A DNA stretch of 64,000 nucleotides, taken from positions 248,001 to 312,000 of the forward strand of contig NZ_SOSC01000003.1 of assembly GCF_005049285.1 (NCBI RefSeq). The letters are read 5' to 3'. The notes under the pieces are model-generated. The model saw only the letters and a list, made by a program, of their open reading frames with translations. It did not search any database and had not been told where the DNA came from. Positions 36,958 through 45,420 of this stretch are shown here, piece after piece (positions within the stretch are counted from its first letter, which is position 1; the number at the start of each line of letters is the position of its first letter). Both the position numbers and the translations under genes were made by a program. The DNA comes from Halorientalis salina (GTDB lineage: Archaea > Halobacteriota > Halobacteria > Halobacteriales > Haloarculaceae).

Positions 36958-38202
36958 ATGGTGGCACTCCTGACCGTCGTCGGTATCCTCGTCGCTGTAT
37001 TCGTCGGGTTCAACATTGGCGGCTCATCCACGGGCGTGGCATTCGGCCCTGCAGTCGGCTCACGCCTCGTTCGGAAGGCAACTGCGGGGGCGTTGTTCGT
37101 TGGCTTCGGCTTTTTCGGGGCGTGGACCGTCGGACGGAACGTCATCGCGACGATGAGTAGCAGTATCGTGCCGGCAGCCCAGTTCACGCCCATCGCCAGT
37201 GTCGCCGTTCTGTTCTTTACCGGCGCATCGCTGTTGATATCGAATCTCTATGGCGTCCCGGCCTCGACGTCGATGACCGCTGTGGGTGCCATCGTCGGAC
37301 TGGGCCTCGCGTCCGGCACCCTCAATCAGGCGCTGATGTTCGTTATCGTCTCGGCCTGGATCGTCGCCCCACTGATATGTTTGGGTATCGGGGTCGTGGT
37401 CGGCCGCTATATTTACCCCTATCTCGACCGCTACATCGCGTTTACGACGTTCAACCTCCACTTCATCCAATTCGACCGATCAGGAGCGATTCCACGACCG
37501 TTTATCAATCCGAACGCATCACTGCAGGATATCATCGGGTCACTCTCGGTCGTCATCATCGGCTGTTACATGGCGTTCTCGGCTGGGGCGTCGAACGCTG
37601 CGAACGCCGTCGCCCCCCTCGTCGGTTCGGGCGGATCGCTCACCGTCAATCAGGGCGTCCTGCTCGCGGTGGGAGCCTTCGGGTTGGGTAGTTTCACTAT
37701 CGCCCGTCGCACGCTGGAAACGGTTGGAGACGATATCACGGAGCTACCGATTCTCGCTTCACTGATCGTTTCCCTGGTCGGTGGAACGGTTATCACCATT
37801 CTCTCGTTTCTCGGGATTCCAGCGAGTCTCGCCGTCAGTACGACCTCGACGATCATCGGGCTCGGATGGGGTCGAGCGAGCCGGACCGCGACTCTGGTAG
37901 AGTTAGCGACGCCATCGCCCGACCGTCCAGAGGTAGCAGTCTCGACTGGCGCATTGGTCACCTCACGCGCCGAGGATGCTCCTGCCGGGCCGACCATCGG
38001 GGACATTGCCCGAGAAGAGAAAGCGGCCGAGAAGCCAGATGAGATCCCGGACGTCCCAGATGTCGGCGCCGAAGGGCCGGCGGATCTCGACGAGCGAAGT
38101 CTCTTCGACCCGGCGGCGGCCAAGCGTATCGTGACGATGTGGGTGTTGACGCCGTCGCTGGCGATCGTCGCTTCATACCCGGTGTTCGCGTTCCTGTTAT
38201 GA
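36958..38202 (+). CDS. Inorganic phosphate transporter, PiT family
   Basis: A 414-residue membrane protein with about ten helices in two inverted halves. The PiT signatures appear as VGFNIGGSSTGVAFGPAVGS (residues about 16-35) and FSAGASNAANAVAPLVG (about 210-226). A cytoplasmic acidic loop (about 325-385) separates the last helices. The usual GANDxxN aspartates are replaced (GFNIGGS and GASNAAN), which may reflect a subfamily. It is probably a low-affinity phosphate symporter. ATG 36958 is preferred because the first helix starts there. Its GC content is lower than that of most genes here. Confidence 0.82.
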   Translation: MVALLTVVGILVAVFVGFNIGGSSTGVAFGPAVGSRLVRKATAGALFVGFGFFGAWTVGRNVIATMSSSIVPAAQFTPIASVAVLFFTGASLLISNLYGVPASTSMTAVGAIVGLGLASGTLNQALMFVIVSAWIVAPLICLGIGVVVGRYIYPYLDRYIAFTTFNLHFIQFDRSGAIPRPFINPNASLQDIIGSLSVVIIGCYMAFSAGASNAANAVAPLVGSGGSLTVNQGVLLAVGAFGLGSFTIARRTLETVGDDITELPILASLIVSLVGGTVITILSFLGIPASLAVSTTSTIIGLGWGRASRTATLVELATPSPDRPEVAVSTGALVTSRAEDAPAGPTIGDIAREEKAAEKPDEIPDVPDVGAEGPADLDERSLFDPAAAKRIVTMWVLTPSLAIVASYPVFAFLL

Positions 38203-38588
38203 GTGGAACTCACTGACGGTGGCAGCCGTCCGCTCCCAGCATGGGCAGCCAGGCGGCCGGACACACAACGACCTGCGTTTGGCGGCATATGGCACCAACA
38301 CACCGCAGCGCCGAGTCCCGTCTTACCCAGCCACGGTCTACTCGGTCGCTCGATAATCTCAGGTGACACTCACACCGATTGCACTATTGTCCTCGGTGAC
38401 TGCGACCCCAATACCTGCAACGGACCCGTGACCTCCGCTCTGGTCTTCGGGTCTCGAGATGTTCCGCCCAACCACTACCGGGGCGGGTTCACAATAGAGC
38501 CGTGGCCCACTCCGCAACTGCTCAGTGATCGACGACGTCACCGTGACCCATATTCGTTTGCTCACACTGTATCCCTGTCCAGCGGCTC
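38203..38588. other. 386-bp segment without a convincing gene
   Basis: Between the PiT gene and the leftward gene at 38589. A leftward open frame ending at 38359 reads SITEQLRSGPRLYCEPAP and onwards in protein-like composition for about 58 codons but has no plausible start, so it may be a gene remnant. Nothing else is visible; composition is less GC-rich than the core. Confidence 0.4.
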
Positions 38589-38855
38589 TTAGAGCGGTTC
38601 GACACGAAACACGTAATCCGCGTAACTGCCATCGAGATTCGCCGGACTCTCTTCGTCGGCATGCTCTTGACAGAGAACGGCCTCTGCCTCGACGGCACCG
38701 TGTCCGGTTTCTTCCTGATATCGTTCGAGGACGACAAACGTCGCCCTCTCGGTGCAGCCGCGACGGTGGCACTCGGGAACCGAGTCCGAGACACCGTCCT
38801 CGCGTCGGTTCTCGTCGTCTACTCGATCCTCGCTCGCATTTTCCGTGTCTGCCAT
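38589..38855 (-). CDS. Small Cys/His protein, uncharacterised
   Basis: The 88-residue protein has an acidic N-terminal third (MADTENASEDRVDDENRR) followed by PECHRRGCTERATFVVLERY and VLCQEHADEES. C-x4-C and C-x2-H pairs could form one zinc site. The C-terminus GSYADYVFRVEPL is beta-like. A TTATG box centred about 27 bp before ATG 38855 supports a leaderless start and rules out the ATG seven codons upstream. Function unknown; similar small proteins are common in haloarchaea. Confidence 0.65.
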   Translation of the reverse strand: MADTENASEDRVDDENRREDGVSDSVPECHRRGCTERATFVVLERYQEETGHGAVEAEAVLCQEHADEESPANLDGSYADYVFRVEPL

Positions 38856-39095
38856 CCCTGCCTCGTAGAGAAGCAAGCGGCATAATGCTGTGGTCGGTCG
38901 TGATCTCGGTGCTGCATGCGCGTTTTGTATGTCGACCGAACCAAAGGAAACCGGCGAGGTTTTCGAGGTCCATTTTCATTTTATACCGTATATTAGGACA
39001 GACACACAGTTTCTAGACTTTCTTAGCTAAATACTGGTACTAAGTCCCACAGTAGGTTTAAGTTCGTCCACCAGGAAGGTGGAAGTGAGCAACTC

Positions 39096-39275
39096 ATGTC
39101 ACTCAGGTCATTGACGGCGACACTGACACTGTATCGCAGCGGAACGCTCACCCTGGAGGAAGCGGCCAGGCGGAGTGGTGTTTCGAGTACTAAGCTGGTG
39201 TCAGAGCTTCGTTCCCGCGGGATTCCGGTCCGTGAGGAACTCCAGGCGGACACGGTCGAGCGGTCGCGGACCTGA
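39096..39275 (+). CDS. 59-residue HTH microprotein (UPF0175/DUF7317-like)
   Basis: ATG 39096 opens a 59-residue frame starting MSLRSLTATLTLYRSGTLTL and continuing EEAARRSGVSSTKLVSELRS, a single helix-turn-helix of the kind found in archaeal UPF0175-type antitoxin-like or regulatory microproteins, then RGIPVREEL. A GGTTTAAG box at about 39055 would start transcription near 39082, leaving a short leader containing GGAAGTGAG as a possible ribosome-binding site. No toxin partner is visible next to it. Confidence 0.7.
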   Translation: MSLRSLTATLTLYRSGTLTLEEAARRSGVSSTKLVSELRSRGIPVREELQADTVERSRT

Positions 39276-39473
39276 CTGCCGTCGGTGTCCAGTCCGACGG
39301 GCCGGCGCGAACCAGACGGCGGCGCCCCGTCCGACACGACGCCGTCCCGTCCGTCGCGATCGGGTCGTCGGCGCGGAACAGGGGAGTACGGGCAGTCTAT
39401 ATCACCAACGACCGAGATGCGTCCGGGGCGACAAGCAGCCGACTTATTTGCCGTGCGGTCCCTACAAGAGACA

Positions 39474-40220
39474 ATGACAGTTCGACACGACGGACTCACC
39501 GTCGAGTGGCTGGGCTACGCCACCCTCCGACTCGCCGGGGAGGACACTGTCGTCTACATGGACCCCGGCCGCTACGGCGTCCTGGCTGGCCAGTGGGAAC
39601 CGGACACCGAGGGGATCGGTCACCCGCCGACCCGCGACTACCGCCCCGAGGACGGCGACGTCGTCTGCGTGACCCACGTCCATCACTACGACCCCGACGG
39701 CATCGAACGCGTCGCCAGCGAGGACGCCACGATCGTCACCTACGAAGGCATCGACGGCCAGGACGTCGACCGTGACCTCCCGCCGATCGTCGAGTTGCCC
39801 TACGAGGTCCGGGAGGTCGGGATGGAGGAGAGCCTGACCGTCGACGGCGTTCCGATCTGGACGATTCCGGCATATAACGAGCGCGACGGTCCCCACACCC
39901 GTCCCGACGGCACGCCGTACCACCCGAAGGGATTCGGCTGTGGCTACATCGTTTCCGTCGAAGGCACCAGAGTCCTCTGGACCGGCGACACCGACGTACT
40001 CCCGGGACACAAACACGTCGACGTCTCCCTGTTCTGTCCGCCCATCGGCCAGCGGTTCACGATGAACCGGCAGGAAGCCGCCGCGCTCGCGGCCGTGATG
40101 GACCCCGACCTCGTCTTGCCCATCCACTACAACACGTTCTCGAACCTCGAAGCCGACTCTCGGGCCTTCGCCGCCGACGTGGCCGAGTCCGGGGTTCCGG
40201 TCGTGCTCGACGAGTCCTGA
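39474..40220 (+). CDS. Metallo-beta-lactamase-fold hydrolase (UlaG/L-ascorbate lactonase-like)
   Basis: A 248-residue MBL-fold protein. VTHVHHYDPDGIERV (residues about 63-77) is the HxHxDH-type metal motif in the variant HVHHYD; VLWTGDTDVLPG supplies the bridging Asp and LPIHYNTF the last His. This pattern fits the UlaG-like branch of metal-dependent hydrolases. ATG 39474 lies about 27 bp from a CTTATTTG box, so the mRNA is probably leaderless. The substrate is unknown. Confidence 0.85.
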   Translation: MTVRHDGLTVEWLGYATLRLAGEDTVVYMDPGRYGVLAGQWEPDTEGIGHPPTRDYRPEDGDVVCVTHVHHYDPDGIERVASEDATIVTYEGIDGQDVDRDLPPIVELPYEVREVGMEESLTVDGVPIWTIPAYNERDGPHTRPDGTPYHPKGFGCGYIVSVEGTRVLWTGDTDVLPGHKHVDVSLFCPPIGQRFTMNRQEAAALAAVMDPDLVLPIHYNTFSNLEADSRAFAADVAESGVPVVLDES

Positions 40221-40232
40221 CCCGGCACGCGC

Positions 40233-41507
40233 CTACTGCCCCCAGTCCCGTCTCGCGCTGTGTTCGTCAGCGATAGCGCGAACGTCCTCACCGTCCAGCA
40301 GTCCCCGCTCGGTAACGACGCCGTCGAGCAGTTCGGCCGGCGTCACGTCGAACAGCGGCACCGACACGTCGAGGTCGGCGTCCCCGTCGTAGACGGTCTC
40401 GGAATCGGCGGATTCGAGCATCGGCTCCGTCCCGGGGCTGATCTTGTCGCTGGCCGCCACGGCGTAGACAGGGATGTCTTCGTGTGCGCCCGCGAGTGCA
40501 GCCGCACGCGACCCGACCTTGTTGACGACGCTTCCGTCGGGGAGAACCGTGTCGGCACCGAAAAGCACGGCGTCGTAATCGCCGTCGGCGAGGGCCCACG
40601 CCAGCCCAGCGTCGGATACGAGGGTCACGTCCACGCCGTCGGCGGCGAGTCGCTCAGCGACGCCGACGCCCTCGCCGCCCGGCCTGGACTCGGCCACGAG
40701 GACTGACTCGGGGTCCCCGCGAGCGAGCGCAGTCGAAACGGTGCCCGACCGCGAGAGCGTGGCGACCCGAGCGTCCGCGAGTCGCTCCCCGGCAGCCTCG
40801 GCCGCGGTGTCGTCGGCAGCCAGTGCGTCCGCGATGGCGTCGTGAGCTGCCTCCTCGACGGCACCAGGCGTTCGGTCGTCGGCGGCCGCCGCCATCACGC
40901 GGTTGACGCGGTTTTCGACCACGGTCATCGAGGGCCGCGCAGCGAGCAACTCCCGGGCCAGTGCCGCGAGCGTGTCCCAGTCGCCGGTCCCGTGTTCGAC
41001 GGCGAGAGCGGCCTCGTCCCGGAGGGTTTCGAGCGCCCGGACGGAGAGATACGCCGCACCGTGATCGCGGTCCGCAGCCACCGTCTCGACGGTCGGTCGC
41101 ACCCGGTCGTAGGAGGTCCAGAGGTCTGGGACCGTCTCACGACGGAGGATCTCCGTGGGTGGAACCCACTCGTACTCGGCGGTCTCCTCGTTGGTTGTCA
41201 CCGACCGATGCTCGCAGTCGAACAGGAACGGGTGGACGACCCAGCGCGTCCCGCGGTCGGCGTCCTCGACCGGAAACGATTGCCCCCGACGGACGAGGGA
41301 GACGGCGTCGGCCAGATCGGCCTCTTCGGCGATCTCCTGGCGTGCCGCCTGCTCGGGGTCACGGTCGCTGGCACCGTCCCGTTCGGCGACGTGGCCCGCG
41401 ACTGCGCCCCACTGGCCGGCGTAGGAGCCGACGGCCTCGCTCCGGCGGAACAGCAGGACAGCCCCCCGATTTCGAAGGAAACATGTGACGACGTGCGTGT
41501 CCGCCAT
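40233..41507 (-). CDS. Nudix domain fused to an eIF2B-like domain
   Basis: A 424-residue two-domain protein. Residues about 5-140 are a Nudix fold (LFRRSEAVGSYAGQWGAVAG, then RQEIAEEADL). The Nudix box is longer than usual, its REU is QEI and the final Gly is replaced, so catalysis is uncertain. Residues about 165-424 are an eIF2B alpha/beta/delta-type domain with GADTVLPDGSVVNKVGS and VPLFDVTPAELL. The family also includes ribose-1,5-bisphosphate isomerase and methylthioribose-1-phosphate isomerase, but the isomerase Cys is not apparent (VATLSRSGTVS). The ATG at 41507 is favoured over one nine codons upstream. Confidence 0.82.
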   Translation of the reverse strand: MADTHVVTCFLRNRGAVLLFRRSEAVGSYAGQWGAVAGHVAERDGASDRDPEQAARQEIAEEADLADAVSLVRRGQSFPVEDADRGTRWVVHPFLFDCEHRSVTTNEETAEYEWVPPTEILRRETVPDLWTSYDRVRPTVETVAADRDHGAAYLSVRALETLRDEAALAVEHGTGDWDTLAALARELLAARPSMTVVENRVNRVMAAAADDRTPGAVEEAAHDAIADALAADDTAAEAAGERLADARVATLSRSGTVSTALARGDPESVLVAESRPGGEGVGVAERLAADGVDVTLVSDAGLAWALADGDYDAVLFGADTVLPDGSVVNKVGSRAAALAGAHEDIPVYAVAASDKISPGTEPMLESADSETVYDGDADLDVSVPLFDVTPAELLDGVVTERGLLDGEDVRAIADEHSARRDWGQ

Positions 41508-41594
41508 GCCGAGGAGGTCGGACGGGACGGACAAAAGTTCGGGGTCGATGGGTTACAGGGACGACTTTTGTAGCTGGCCGGGAAACCGAGGGAC

Positions 41595-42086
41595 ATGAAC
41601 GTCGCCATCATCAGCGACACGCACATCCCCTCGCGTGCGAACCGCATCCCGACCTGGGTTCGGGAACGCGTCCGGTCGGCCGACCACGTGATCCACGCCG
41701 GCGACTTCGACAGCAGGGACCCGCTGGCGACCATCGAAGACCTCGCGGCCGGGTTGACGGCCGTCTCGGGGAACATGGACCGAGGCCTGGGATTGCCGTC
41801 GGTGGCGACCGTCGACCTGGGTGGGGTCGAGTTCGTCGTCACCCACGGCACCGGAAGCAAGACGGGGTACGAACAGCGCGTCGCGAGGACAGTCCGGGAT
41901 CACGCGAGCGAGGGGCCGACGGTCGGCGTCTCGGGGCATACGCACGAACTACAGGATACCACCGTCGAGGGCGTACGACTGCTCAATCCCGGGAGCGCGA
42001 CCGGCGCTGCACCGGCGACGAGCACGTCGATGCTGACGGCCCGAGTTACGGACGGGGAACTGACCGTCGAAGTACACGAGCGGTAA
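41595..42086 (+). CDS. YfcE-type metallophosphoesterase
   Basis: The 163-residue protein has the calcineurin-like phosphoesterase motifs: ISDTHIPS (D-x-H), HAGDFDS (GD), SGNMDRG (GN-x-D), VTHGT and SGHTHELQ (GHxH). Single-domain YfcE/MJ0936-type enzymes hydrolyse phosphodiesters with a di-metal centre, usually Mn or Ni. It is divergent from the Nudix-eIF2B gene, with 87 bp between the two starts. The physiological substrate is unknown. Confidence 0.9.
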   Translation: MNVAIISDTHIPSRANRIPTWVRERVRSADHVIHAGDFDSRDPLATIEDLAAGLTAVSGNMDRGLGLPSVATVDLGGVEFVVTHGTGSKTGYEQRVARTVRDHASEGPTVGVSGHTHELQDTTVEGVRLLNPGSATGAAPATSTSMLTARVTDGELTVEVHER

Positions 42087-42235
42087 CCCGCCGTCACTGA
42101 CGTGAGCGTCGAGAGTGAGAAACCGGAAACCACAGCGAGGAGGAACCACGCCGTGGCTCGGATGTGGTCCGGCGTTGGGGGAGTGGGGAACCGGACCCGT
42201 GGTGTTGGGGGTACGAGAGTGAACGGTGACCCGGG

Positions 42236-42610
42236 CTACGCCGTCGACCCGCCGAAGACCGCGTGTCCAGCGGACCGCAGGACGTAGCTGGCGAAGACTG
42301 CGTCGATCGGTGCCATGAACAGCCCGTAGAACAGCGGGAAGCCGTTCATCCTGCTGAGAAACAGGAAGGGGAGCAACAGGAACCGGCCGAAGAACAACAT
42401 CATCACGACCTCGCTGAACGCCAGCGTCTCGTCGACCGCGTACGCCAGCAGGAACAGGTTCATCGGCGCCATCCAGATCAGCGGGAGCATCACCGACCGG
42501 GTCTGGGTCGTCAGGAACCACACCTCGACCGTGATCAGCGCGAGGATGCCCGCCAGGACCGACAGGTCGACGCCGGGAACGTCGAGTCGATTACGAGTTG
42601 CAGTTGCCAT
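42236..42610 (-). CDS. Small membrane protein, four helices
   Basis: The 124-residue protein has hydrophobic segments at about residues 15-33, 40-58, 65-83 and 92-110 and few charges outside the first 14 residues. No domain is recognised. It is preceded by AT-rich DNA that could hold its promoter and converges with the phosphoesterase gene. Confidence 0.6.
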   Translation of the reverse strand: MATATRNRLDVPGVDLSVLAGILALITVEVWFLTTQTRSVMLPLIWMAPMNLFLLAYAVDETLAFSEVVMMLFFGRFLLLPFLFLSRMNGFPLFYGLFMAPIDAVFASYVLRSAGHAVFGGSTA

Positions 42611-42919
42611 CGTGGGTCACCGTGTACTCGATAGTTCCCCTGTTCCCCCACTTTAATCTATTGCCAATAAGTGATATATCCATCCGGACAATAGCCGGTA
42701 TTTTATATACCACATATAAAAACACCCGCGCATTCACGATTCTCAGATTTCCGATACTTCGGGCCGTCGATGTCCGGTCGTTTATTCCGATAGGCACCAG
42801 TTCGGGGCTCTCGGGACCCCGCAGAACCGACCGCGCGCAAATAACCAGTATTTTTTGCCGCCTTTGGCCGGACTTGCTCCTAACGCGGTCCTTTTTGGCG
42901 GTCACTCCACAGTGGGGGT
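42611..42919. other. AT-rich divergent intergenic region upstream of cofE
   Basis: 309 bp without a credible gene. It contains the AT-rich stretches TTTTATATACC (about 42711) and TATTTATTCC (about 42779), the latter on the leftward side. These are probably the promoters of the 42610 gene and of cofE. No repeat or hairpin stands out. Confidence 0.5.
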
Positions 42920-43678
42920 ATGGAGGTCTTCGCGGTTCCGGGACTCCCGGAAGTGCAGGCGGGCGACGACCTGGCGAGTCTCATCGCCGAGCGGGTCACC
43001 CTCCGGCCGGACGACGTGGTCCTCGTAGCCAGTACCGTCGTCTCGAAGGCCGAGGGCCGCGGGGCGAATTTCGACGAGTTCCCCGCGAGCGACCGCGCCG
43101 AGCGCATCGCCGACCGATTCGAGCGGGCGACCGGCGAGTCGAAGGACCCCCGGTTCGCCCAGGCGGTACTGGAGGAGAGTACGGACCTGCTCATCGAATC
43201 CCCGTTCCTGTTGACGCGGACGCAGTTCGGGCACATTACGGTGAACGCAGGCATCGACCGATCGAACGTGCCCGGCGCGGACCTGCTCTTGTTGCCCGAG
43301 GACCCGACGGCGAGCGCCGAGGCGCTCCACGAGGCGTTGGGCGTGCCGGTCGTCGTGACCGACACGTCCGGGCGGCCGTTCCGCCACGGCCAGCGCGGCG
43401 TCGCGCTCGGCTGGGCCGGGATGCCGGCGAGTCGCGACTGGCGTGGCGAGTCAGACCGCGACGGACGCGAACTCGGCGTGACCGTCCAGGCGGTGGTCGA
43501 CGAACTGGCCGCCGCGAGCAACCTCGTCGCCGGCGAAGGGGCGGGCGGGACGCCCGTAACCGTCGTCCGGGACTGGGCGTTCGGCGACCACGCCGGCAGC
43601 GACGAACTGTATCGGGACCGCGAGGACGACCTCGTGCGGCAGGCGCTCGAAGCGTGGCAGCACGGAGACGACTCATGA
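42920..43678 (+). CDS. cofE: Coenzyme F420-0:L-glutamate ligase
   Basis: The 252-residue enzyme adds glutamate residues to F420-0 with GTP. Family segments are PEVQAGDDLASLIAE, ESPFLLTRTQFGHITVNAGIDRSN, LLPEDPTASAEALHEAL, VVVTDTSGRPFRHGQRGVALG and GWAGMPASRDWRGESDRDG. Its TGA overlaps the ATG of mer by 4 bp, so the F420 maturation enzyme and an F420-dependent reductase are translationally coupled. Non-methanogenic haloarchaea do make F420, so this is consistent. Confidence 0.95.
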   Translation: MEVFAVPGLPEVQAGDDLASLIAERVTLRPDDVVLVASTVVSKAEGRGANFDEFPASDRAERIADRFERATGESKDPRFAQAVLEESTDLLIESPFLLTRTQFGHITVNAGIDRSNVPGADLLLLPEDPTASAEALHEALGVPVVVTDTSGRPFRHGQRGVALGWAGMPASRDWRGESDRDGRELGVTVQAVVDELAAASNLVAGEGAGGTPVTVVRDWAFGDHAGSDELYRDREDDLVRQALEAWQHGDDS

Positions 43679-44643
43679 AGGCAATCGAACTCACCCCGGA
43701 ACATCCAGTCGAAGAGATCACCGACCTGGCAGTCCAGGCCGAAGAGACCGGTTTCGACGCCGTCTTCGCGGCCTGCCACTACTTCAATCGCGACCCGTTC
43801 GTGACGCTGTCGCGGATCGCCGACGCCACCGACGACGTGAGACTCGGCCCGGCGGCGGCCAACCCCTACGACAGCCATCCCCTGACGCTGGCGTCGCGGG
43901 TCGCGACGCTCCAGGAGGTCAGCGACGGTCGCGCGGTCATGGGCGTCGGACCCGGCGACCGCTCGACGCTCTCCGCCCTCGGCGTCGAGCGCGACAAACC
44001 GCTCCGCCGAGTGCTGGAGACGTTCAAGACCGCCCAGGACCTCTGGGCCGGCGAGTCCGTGGACCTCGACGGCACCTTCCAGGCGAACGACGCGACCCTG
44101 GAGTACGAAGTCCCCGGCACGATTCCCGTCTACGTCGGCGCACAGGGCCCACACATGATCCGGATGGCCGCCAAACACGCCGACGGCGTCCTCTACAACG
44201 GCTCGCACCCGCGCGACTTCGCGTGGGCGGCCGAACAGGTCGAAAAAGGGCTCGACGAGCGGCCCGACGGGCGAGGCGAGTTCGATTTTGCCGCCTACGC
44301 GAGCGTCAGCATCGCCGAAGACGGCGAGGCCGCACGCGAGGCCGCTCGACCGCCCGTGGCTTTCATCGCCGGCGGGGCCGCGCCGCCGGTGCTGGACAGA
44401 CACGACCTGGACCGGGAACGCGCCGAGGCGGTCGGTGCGGCGATCGAGGCCGGCGAGTTCAGCGAGGCGTTCGGGCTGGTCACCGAGGAGATGATCGAGG
44501 CGTTCTGCATCGCGGGGACGCCAGAGGAGGTCGAGGAAAAGATCGCGGCAGTCCGGGAGTACACCGACAGCTTCGTGGTCGGGTCGCCGCTGGGGCCGGA
44601 CCTGGAAACGGCGATCGACCTGGCGGGCGAGGTCCTCAGCTGA
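43675..44643 (+). CDS. mer: F420-dependent 5,10-methylenetetrahydromethanopterin reductase-like enzyme (LLM family)
   Basis: A 322-residue TIM-barrel luciferase-like oxidoreductase. It starts MKAIELTPEHPVEEITDLAV. RLGPAAANPYDSHPLTLASR and GRAVMGVGPGDR are the Mer/LLM cofactor segments, and FCIAGTPEEVEEKIAAV follows near residue 280. In methanogens Mer reduces methylene-H4MPT with F420H2. In haloarchaea, which use a folate-type C1 carrier, the homologue may act on methylenetetrahydrofolate (inference). ATG 43675 follows cofE by the ATGA overlap. Confidence 0.88.
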   Translation: MKAIELTPEHPVEEITDLAVQAEETGFDAVFAACHYFNRDPFVTLSRIADATDDVRLGPAAANPYDSHPLTLASRVATLQEVSDGRAVMGVGPGDRSTLSALGVERDKPLRRVLETFKTAQDLWAGESVDLDGTFQANDATLEYEVPGTIPVYVGAQGPHMIRMAAKHADGVLYNGSHPRDFAWAAEQVEKGLDERPDGRGEFDFAAYASVSIAEDGEAAREAARPPVAFIAGGAAPPVLDRHDLDRERAEAVGAAIEAGEFSEAFGLVTEEMIEAFCIAGTPEEVEEKIAAVREYTDSFVVGSPLGPDLETAIDLAGEVLS

Positions 44644-44842
44644 GGTCCGGCGTCACGAAGTCCGCGACCGCACCGAGCGCGAGGATGCCGAACGCCAGCA
44701 TAGCGCCGCCGATGAACAGCCCCCCGAACAGGATGGAGACGACACTCAGTGGGTCCGAGAGGATGGCTCCGATGATCTCAGACAGCGCGACGGTGGAGGA
44801 TTCGGTGGCCAATGGCACGATAGTACTGGTGAGGTCAACCAT
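44636..44842 (-). CDS. Small membrane protein (68 residues)
   Basis: A short N-terminal polar segment is followed by two adjacent hydrophobic stretches (residues about 20-36 and 38-60, SILFGGLFIGGAMLAFGI). It ends within the stop of mer (8-bp convergent overlap). It resembles other haloarchaeal small membrane proteins with a single Gly-rich hairpin. Function unknown. Confidence 0.55.
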   Translation of the reverse strand: MVDLTSTIVPLATESSTVALSEIIGAILSDPLSVVSILFGGLFIGGAMLAFGILALGAVADFVTPDLS

Positions 44843-44925
44843 ACTGGCGGTAGCGAGCGGTGGTACTTGTGTCTCGTGGTTCGGGACCCGCCAGCGCTAA
44901 GGTCTCGGCCGACAGAGGCCGGACC

Positions 44926-45228
44926 ATGGACGACGCCTCGCTGGACGACTTTCTCGACGACGGCGACGCGTCCGAGGAGGCCGAGAGGAGCGACGACACC
45001 GAGACGCCAGCCGAAGCCGAACCCGACACGACGACGTCCGAAGCTGACTCCGAAGGGGACCGAGACGACGAGGACGCCGGGGCGGTCGACCCTGGGGTCG
45101 TCAAGCCGGCGACCTCGACGTACGCCTGGAGCGGGGAGGCGGTCGCGTGTGCGGCCTGCGGCGAACCGGTCGAGCGGCGGTGGCGCGACGACGCCGGGTT
45201 GGTCTGTCGGGCGTGTAAGGAGTGGTAA
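44926..45228 (+). CDS. Small C-terminal zinc-ribbon protein with acidic N-terminus
   Basis: The 100-residue protein has the first two thirds highly acidic and low in complexity (Asp, Glu, Thr, Ser). It ends with TYAWSGEAVACAACGEPVER and RDDAGLVCRACKEW, giving two CxxC pairs for one zinc. Such tails are common in haloarchaeal proteins, where the acidic part is probably disordered. ATG 44926 (MDDASLDDFLDDG) is the natural start. Function unknown. Confidence 0.7.
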   Translation: MDDASLDDFLDDGDASEEAERSDDTETPAEAEPDTTTSEADSEGDRDDEDAGAVDPGVVKPATSTYAWSGEAVACAACGEPVERRWRDDAGLVCRACKEW

Positions 45229-45241
45229 GTATCGGTATAGA

Positions 45242-45276
45242 GACTGCAGCGACCGGGACAATTAGGTGCTGCAGTC
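45242..45276. repeat. Inverted repeat with 9-bp arms, after the zinc-ribbon gene
   Basis: Perfect arms GACTGCAGC (45242-45250) and GCTGCAGTC (45268-45276) flank a 17-bp AT-richer loop. It lies 14 bp after the stop at 45228 and 145 bp before moxR. It could be a terminator or an operator; no T-run follows. Confidence 0.55.
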
Positions 45277-45323
45277 CTATGTAACGGGTGTGAGTGCAGT
45301 TGCAAGCCGTACACAACCGGGTT

Positions 45324-45342
45324 CCCGGACTGACCGTCCGGG
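45324..45342. repeat. Hairpin upstream of the moxR operon
   Basis: CCCGGAC (45324-45330) and GTCCGGG (45336-45342) with a 5-bp loop. It lies 79 bp before the moxR start, in a region without an obvious TATA box. It may be a leader hairpin or regulator site. Confidence 0.4.
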
Positions 45343-45420
45343 TGTCATGCGAGGACAAAGCACTTGTCGCTCGCATCGACAGACCGGAACAACCGCCCTC
45401 CATCACACCCCGAGATAGTC

